From Nitrosarchaeum sp. (GTDB lineage: Archaea > Thermoproteota > Nitrososphaeria > Nitrososphaerales > Nitrosopumilaceae): a stretch of 64,000 bases of DNA. The DNA lies in the NCBI RefSeq assembly GCF_025699065.1, contig NZ_JAILWF010000007.1:51604-115603 (forward strand), read 5' to 3'. The stretch's first letter is position 1. Each line of letters begins with the position of its first letter. The position numbers were made by a program, and so were the translations under genes. The notes beneath the pieces are model-generated. The model worked only from the letters and a program-made list of their open reading frames with translations, ran no database searches and was not told the origin of the DNA. Shown piece by piece: positions 61,585 to 64,000 of the stretch.

Positions 61585-62088
61585 TTATTTGCTAGATTTT
61601 TTACGATTTTTTAATCTCTCTTCCATTCTAATTTTCCCTTCTGCAAATTTTTGCCTATCTTCATCGGTTTTAAGTAAAAGTTTTGGAGCGTGGGTAGGTT
61701 TTCCATTTTTATCTAATGCAACAAAAGTTACAAAAGCTGTTCCAGTAATGGTCTTAATTCCAGTTACAATATCTTCTGCTTCTGCCTTTACTTCAATTTC
61801 CATTGATGAGTTATGAACATAATTTATTCTTGCATTTAATTTTAAAACATTACCAACAAAAACTGGTTTTATGAAATTTACACTATCCATACTCACAGTT
61901 ACTGCATTTGATTGAGCATGTCTTTGTGCTACAATCCCTGCAACCATATCAATATGTTTGAGAATTTCACCCCCAAATACATTTCCGGCTGGATTAGCAT
62001 CTGAAGGAAACATTCTAACAATTACATGCGCACTAGATTCTTCAGGGCTCTTTTCTTTTTTGGGTACATTTTTAGGGTTATTTTGCAA
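61585..62088 (-). CDS. acyl-CoA thioesterase, hotdog fold (YciA/BACH type)
   Basis: A 167-aa thioesterase. Family motifs: FPSDANPAGNVFGGEILKHIDMVAGIVAQRHA (with the catalytic Asn/Gly/Asp region) and VSMDSVNFIKPVFVGNVLKL. It hydrolyses acyl-CoA to free acid and CoA; chain length unknown. The C-terminus is Lys/Arg/Glu-rich. Single gene. Confidence 0.92.
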   Translation of the reverse strand: MQNNPKNVPKKEKSPEESSAHVIVRMFPSDANPAGNVFGGEILKHIDMVAGIVAQRHAQSNAVTVSMDSVNFIKPVFVGNVLKLNARINYVHNSSMEIEVKAEAEDIVTGIKTITGTAFVTFVALDKNGKPTHAPKLLLKTDEDRQKFAEGKIRMEERLKNRKKSSK

Positions 62089-62138
62089 TAAGGCAGATTA
62101 GATTTAATCTAATTTAATTTAATCAGTTATACGAATTA

Positions 62139-63470
62139 CTATTTGAAATAATTATTTAGTTTAATTTTATTTATTTTTGGAATTTTTGCTAATTCAAATC
62201 CCTCTTGACGTTTTGAAAGGGATTTAGTGGCATCTATACCCATTTTTGCAGTCTTTAAGTTCTTTTGATCACTAGAAGGATCTAGACTGGATCCTCGTAC
62301 ATTTTTTATTATCAATAGATCTGTGTCAGCTTGAAATCTTGTTGCCATTGCATATTCAACAGATTCAGCATTATTAGGATTAATGTCCTCATCTACAACT
62401 GTTACTTGTTTTAATGAACGATGAGATTCAAATGTTTTTTTAATTATTTTTTTAGGATCAGAATCTTTTTTCTTTTTTATTTGAACTACTGCATGTAACC
62501 AGTTACATCCTCCATTTGTCATAGATACTTGTTTAGTTTGAGGAAATGATTTTTTTAGTTCTCCATTTAATTTTGATTCAATTGGCATTCCCATCAGTAA
62601 TCGGTGTTCAGAGAAGCCTGAAAGAACATCATGAAAAATAGGATTATTTCTATAGTATAAAGACTCTAACTCAAAAATTGGTTGAGATCTATGGTGGTCG
62701 TAAGTTTGTAGCATTTCTACCATCCACTCTTGATGAGTTTTATCTTGTAGAATTTTTCCCTCCATTACAATTTCAGTTCCTGAAGGAACATGTAATCCAG
62801 TGTAAGGAAGTTTAGTTAATGTAAGTTTTCCACCTAAAAGCGAATTTGCAATATCGATTTCATCTTTACCCCATTCAGCTTGATATGCACCTGCAATAGA
62901 TATTGCGGGGTGTACACCTATAGTTACTGCAACTTTCAGATCTTCATTATGTTCCTTAGCATCAATAAAACATCTGTGTAGATGTCTTCCTTCTACCATT
63001 CTAATTGAAAAATGAGTTTTATCAATAGGCATCAATCTATGAAAAGATGAATTTTGCTCACCAGTTTCAGGATTCTTAACATATACAATAGAAGAAGTGA
63101 TGAAAGGTCCTGATTCTTTTTCAAAATGCGTAACAATAGGCATAATAGAGATGTTTTTTGATTTATTTTCCATGAATTTTCCTGAAGAAATAACTTTTGG
63201 TTTTTTTGCTTTTTTAATTGCAGAAATCATATTTTCATGAATTTTTTCTTCCGTACTTCCAATTGCCTGAGCAAATCTTTTTCTGGTACCAACAAGATTG
63301 GCAACTAAATTAAAGTCACTTTCCGCAATATTTTCAAATAAAATAGCAGTAGAGCCATCAACTTTTGCAGTAATTCCTGCAATTTCATATTTTGTTGATA
63401 CCTTTTTTTTAATGATTTTTAATTCGCCGCTTTTTTTTATCAAAGAAAGATAATTACGTAAATCTGTCAA
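62139..63470 (-). CDS. UbiD-family prenyl-FMN-dependent decarboxylase
   Basis: A 443-aa UbiD-type decarboxylase. Visible: DLRNYLSLIKKSGELKIIKKKV at the start, FHRLMPIDKTHFSIRMVEGRHLHR, VGVHPAISIAGAY-like GVHPAISIAGA, and the E-(x)-E region HRSQPIFELESLYYRNNPIFHDVLSG. Candidates are aromatic acid or menaquinone precursor decarboxylation, or anhydromevalonate phosphate decarboxylase of the archaeal mevalonate pathway. The latter would fit an archaeon with HMG-CoA reductase but is only a hypothesis. Its ATG overlaps the stop of the small gene upstream by 4 nt. Confidence 0.9.
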   Translation of the reverse strand: MTDLRNYLSLIKKSGELKIIKKKVSTKYEIAGITAKVDGSTAILFENIAESDFNLVANLVGTRKRFAQAIGSTEEKIHENMISAIKKAKKPKVISSGKFMENKSKNISIMPIVTHFEKESGPFITSSIVYVKNPETGEQNSSFHRLMPIDKTHFSIRMVEGRHLHRCFIDAKEHNEDLKVAVTIGVHPAISIAGAYQAEWGKDEIDIANSLLGGKLTLTKLPYTGLHVPSGTEIVMEGKILQDKTHQEWMVEMLQTYDHHRSQPIFELESLYYRNNPIFHDVLSGFSEHRLLMGMPIESKLNGELKKSFPQTKQVSMTNGGCNWLHAVVQIKKKKDSDPKKIIKKTFESHRSLKQVTVVDEDINPNNAESVEYAMATRFQADTDLLIIKNVRGSSLDPSSDQKNLKTAKMGIDATKSLSKRQEGFELAKIPKINKIKLNNYFK

Positions 63471-63805
63471 TTCTGAATCATCTCCATAATTTCAGTCATT
63501 ATAGCTTTTGCAGTATTAGGATCTAATTCTTTTTGAATAAATGCTGAAACAATTGCAATACCTTTCATTCTAGTACTGATTCTTTCTGCAGTTAATTTGA
63601 GAAATAAAGATTCAGTTCTGGAGGGGATTACAGTTGTAGTAACAGGTGTTGGACCAGTAGCCAATGAGACGACCATTGAACCTATCTTATCAGATCTTTC
63701 AGATATAGAAACAAAATAACCATTTTCAAACTTCATTATTTTTAAAAAAAAGCTACGGCCCCCCAAATCAATGGTTTTTTGTAAAAACCCATTTGGAGAG
63801 TTCAA
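63467..63805 (-). CDS. small protein resembling proteasome-assembly chaperone 4
   Basis: A 112-aa protein. Two beta strands (FFLKIMKFENGYFVSISE, then GSMVVSLATGP), a polar loop with TTTVIPSRTESLFLKLTAERISTRM and a strand plus helix (GIAIVSAFIQKELDPNTAKAIMTEIMEMI) recall the PAC3/PAC4 family pattern of a small half-barrel dimer, including the conserved strand-loop-helix order. The similarity is by eye only. It overlaps the UbiD-family gene by 4 nt, so they are coupled; the reason is not obvious. Confidence 0.6.
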   Translation of the reverse strand: MNSPNGFLQKTIDLGGRSFFLKIMKFENGYFVSISERSDKIGSMVVSLATGPTPVTTTVIPSRTESLFLKLTAERISTRMKGIAIVSAFIQKELDPNTAKAIMTEIMEMIQN

Positions 63806-63822
63806 TGTGCTATGAACAAATC

Positions 63823-63999
63823 TTATGCTTTTATTGCTATTGATTCAGTTTTTGGGATTGATTCCAATTTTATTTTAGCAACTTTTGGTGCTTTAGCAAC
63901 TTTTGGTGCTTTAGCAACTTTTGGTGCTTTAGCAACTTTTGGTGCTTTAGCAACTTTTGGTGCTTTAGCAACTTTTGGTGCTTTAGCAACTTTTGGTGC
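63823..63999 (-). CDS. C-terminal end of a protein with (APKVAK)n tail (partial)
   Basis: The reverse strand is open from the right edge to TAA at 63823-63825. The visible portion is an Ala-Pro-Lys-Val-Ala-Lys hexapeptide repeated seven times, followed by a unique end IKLESIPKTESIAIKA. Such Lys/Ala/Pro tails are found on nucleic-acid-binding proteins (histone H1-like, ribosomal, topoisomerase or initiation factor tails), but the main domain is outside the window, so the identity cannot be called. Confidence 0.7.
   Translation of the reverse strand, partial: APKVAKAPKVAKAPKVAKAPKVAKAPKVAKAPKVAKAPKVAKIKLESIPKTESIAIKA
63874..63999. repeat. 18-bp tandem repeat, about seven copies
   Basis: The unit TTAGCAACTTTTGGTGCT is repeated head to tail about seven times to the edge of the window with no visible base change. 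It encodes the APKVAK hexapeptide on the minus strand. Perfect copies without synonymous changes point to recent expansion or slippage. Confidence 0.92.
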
Positions 64000-64000
64000 T

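Overview
The window is a compact, AT-rich archaeal chromosome segment (by eye about one third G+C) with archaeal information-processing genes: archaeosine tRNA-guanine transglycosylase, TiaS, Dph2, exosome Csl4, aCPSF2-type nuclease, thermosome, L44e and S27e. A giant acidic S-layer protein, a cupredoxin / cytochrome b / Rieske cluster, a class II HMG-CoA reductase and a late cobalamin pathway point to an ammonia-oxidising Thaumarchaeon (Nitrososphaerota), most likely Nitrosopumilus/Nitrosarchaeum-like. The assignment rests on recognised protein families, not on a database search. I see no rRNA, CRISPR array, insertion sequence or prophage.

Layout. 0-6 kb: partial YchF GTPase, AK6-type kinase, tgtA, ferredoxin, aCPSF2 nuclease, 8-oxoguanine glycosylase and tRNA-Arg(TCT). 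6-9 kb: membrane-anchored cupredoxin, b6-like cytochrome b and TAT-exported Rieske protein, all on the minus strand (quinol oxidation and copper-protein electron transfer). 9-19 kb: cell-surface block with a 1284-aa subtilase, its linked membrane protein and the 1713-aa S-layer protein. 19-22 kb: a ubiquitin-like/E1 fusion abutting threonine synthase. 22.6-30 kb: a tightly overlapping histidine operon hisG-D-C-(HAD)-B-H-A-F-I. 30-33 kb: HMG-CoA reductase and a PQQ-type sugar dehydrogenase. 33-46 kb: initiator tRNA-Met with a D-loop intron, tiaS, dph2, TPR protein, MDR dehydrogenase, csl4, pheA, guaB, the divergent pterin pair folP/mptE, and guaA. 46-51.6 kb: small enzymes, ROK kinase, thermosome, adenine deaminase, L44e/S27e. 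51.6-55.8 kb: late cobalamin operon. 55.8-58.4 kb: asd, an Lrp-type regulator, haem o synthase. 58.4-61.6 kb: small lineage-specific proteins, including a 56-aa zinc-finger ORF and two Trp-periodic helical-repeat proteins. 61.6-64 kb: thioesterase, UbiD-family decarboxylase, a PAC4-like small protein, and the end of a protein with a hexapeptide-repeat tail.

Gene expression signals. Many first genes have an AT-rich TATA-like box centred about 25-28 nt before the start codon, implying leaderless or nearly leaderless mRNAs. Shine-Dalgarno motifs appear mainly at internal operon genes (best case before 39757). TTG and GTG starts are common, and operons use 1-4 nt stop/start overlaps.

Most notable observations: (1) a 15-nt intron in the D-loop of tRNA-iMet with a textbook bulge-helix-bulge; (2) CobQ without its glutaminase domain; (3) a MoaD/SAMP-like domain fused to its E1 enzyme; (4) a HAD phosphatase inside the his operon, likely the histidinol-phosphatase, with no hisE in the cluster; (5) a 21-bp perfect palindrome before thrC; (6) the Trp-periodic repeat proteins; (7) two small genes at 39572 and 58759; (8) a seven-copy 18-bp in-frame repeat at the right edge.
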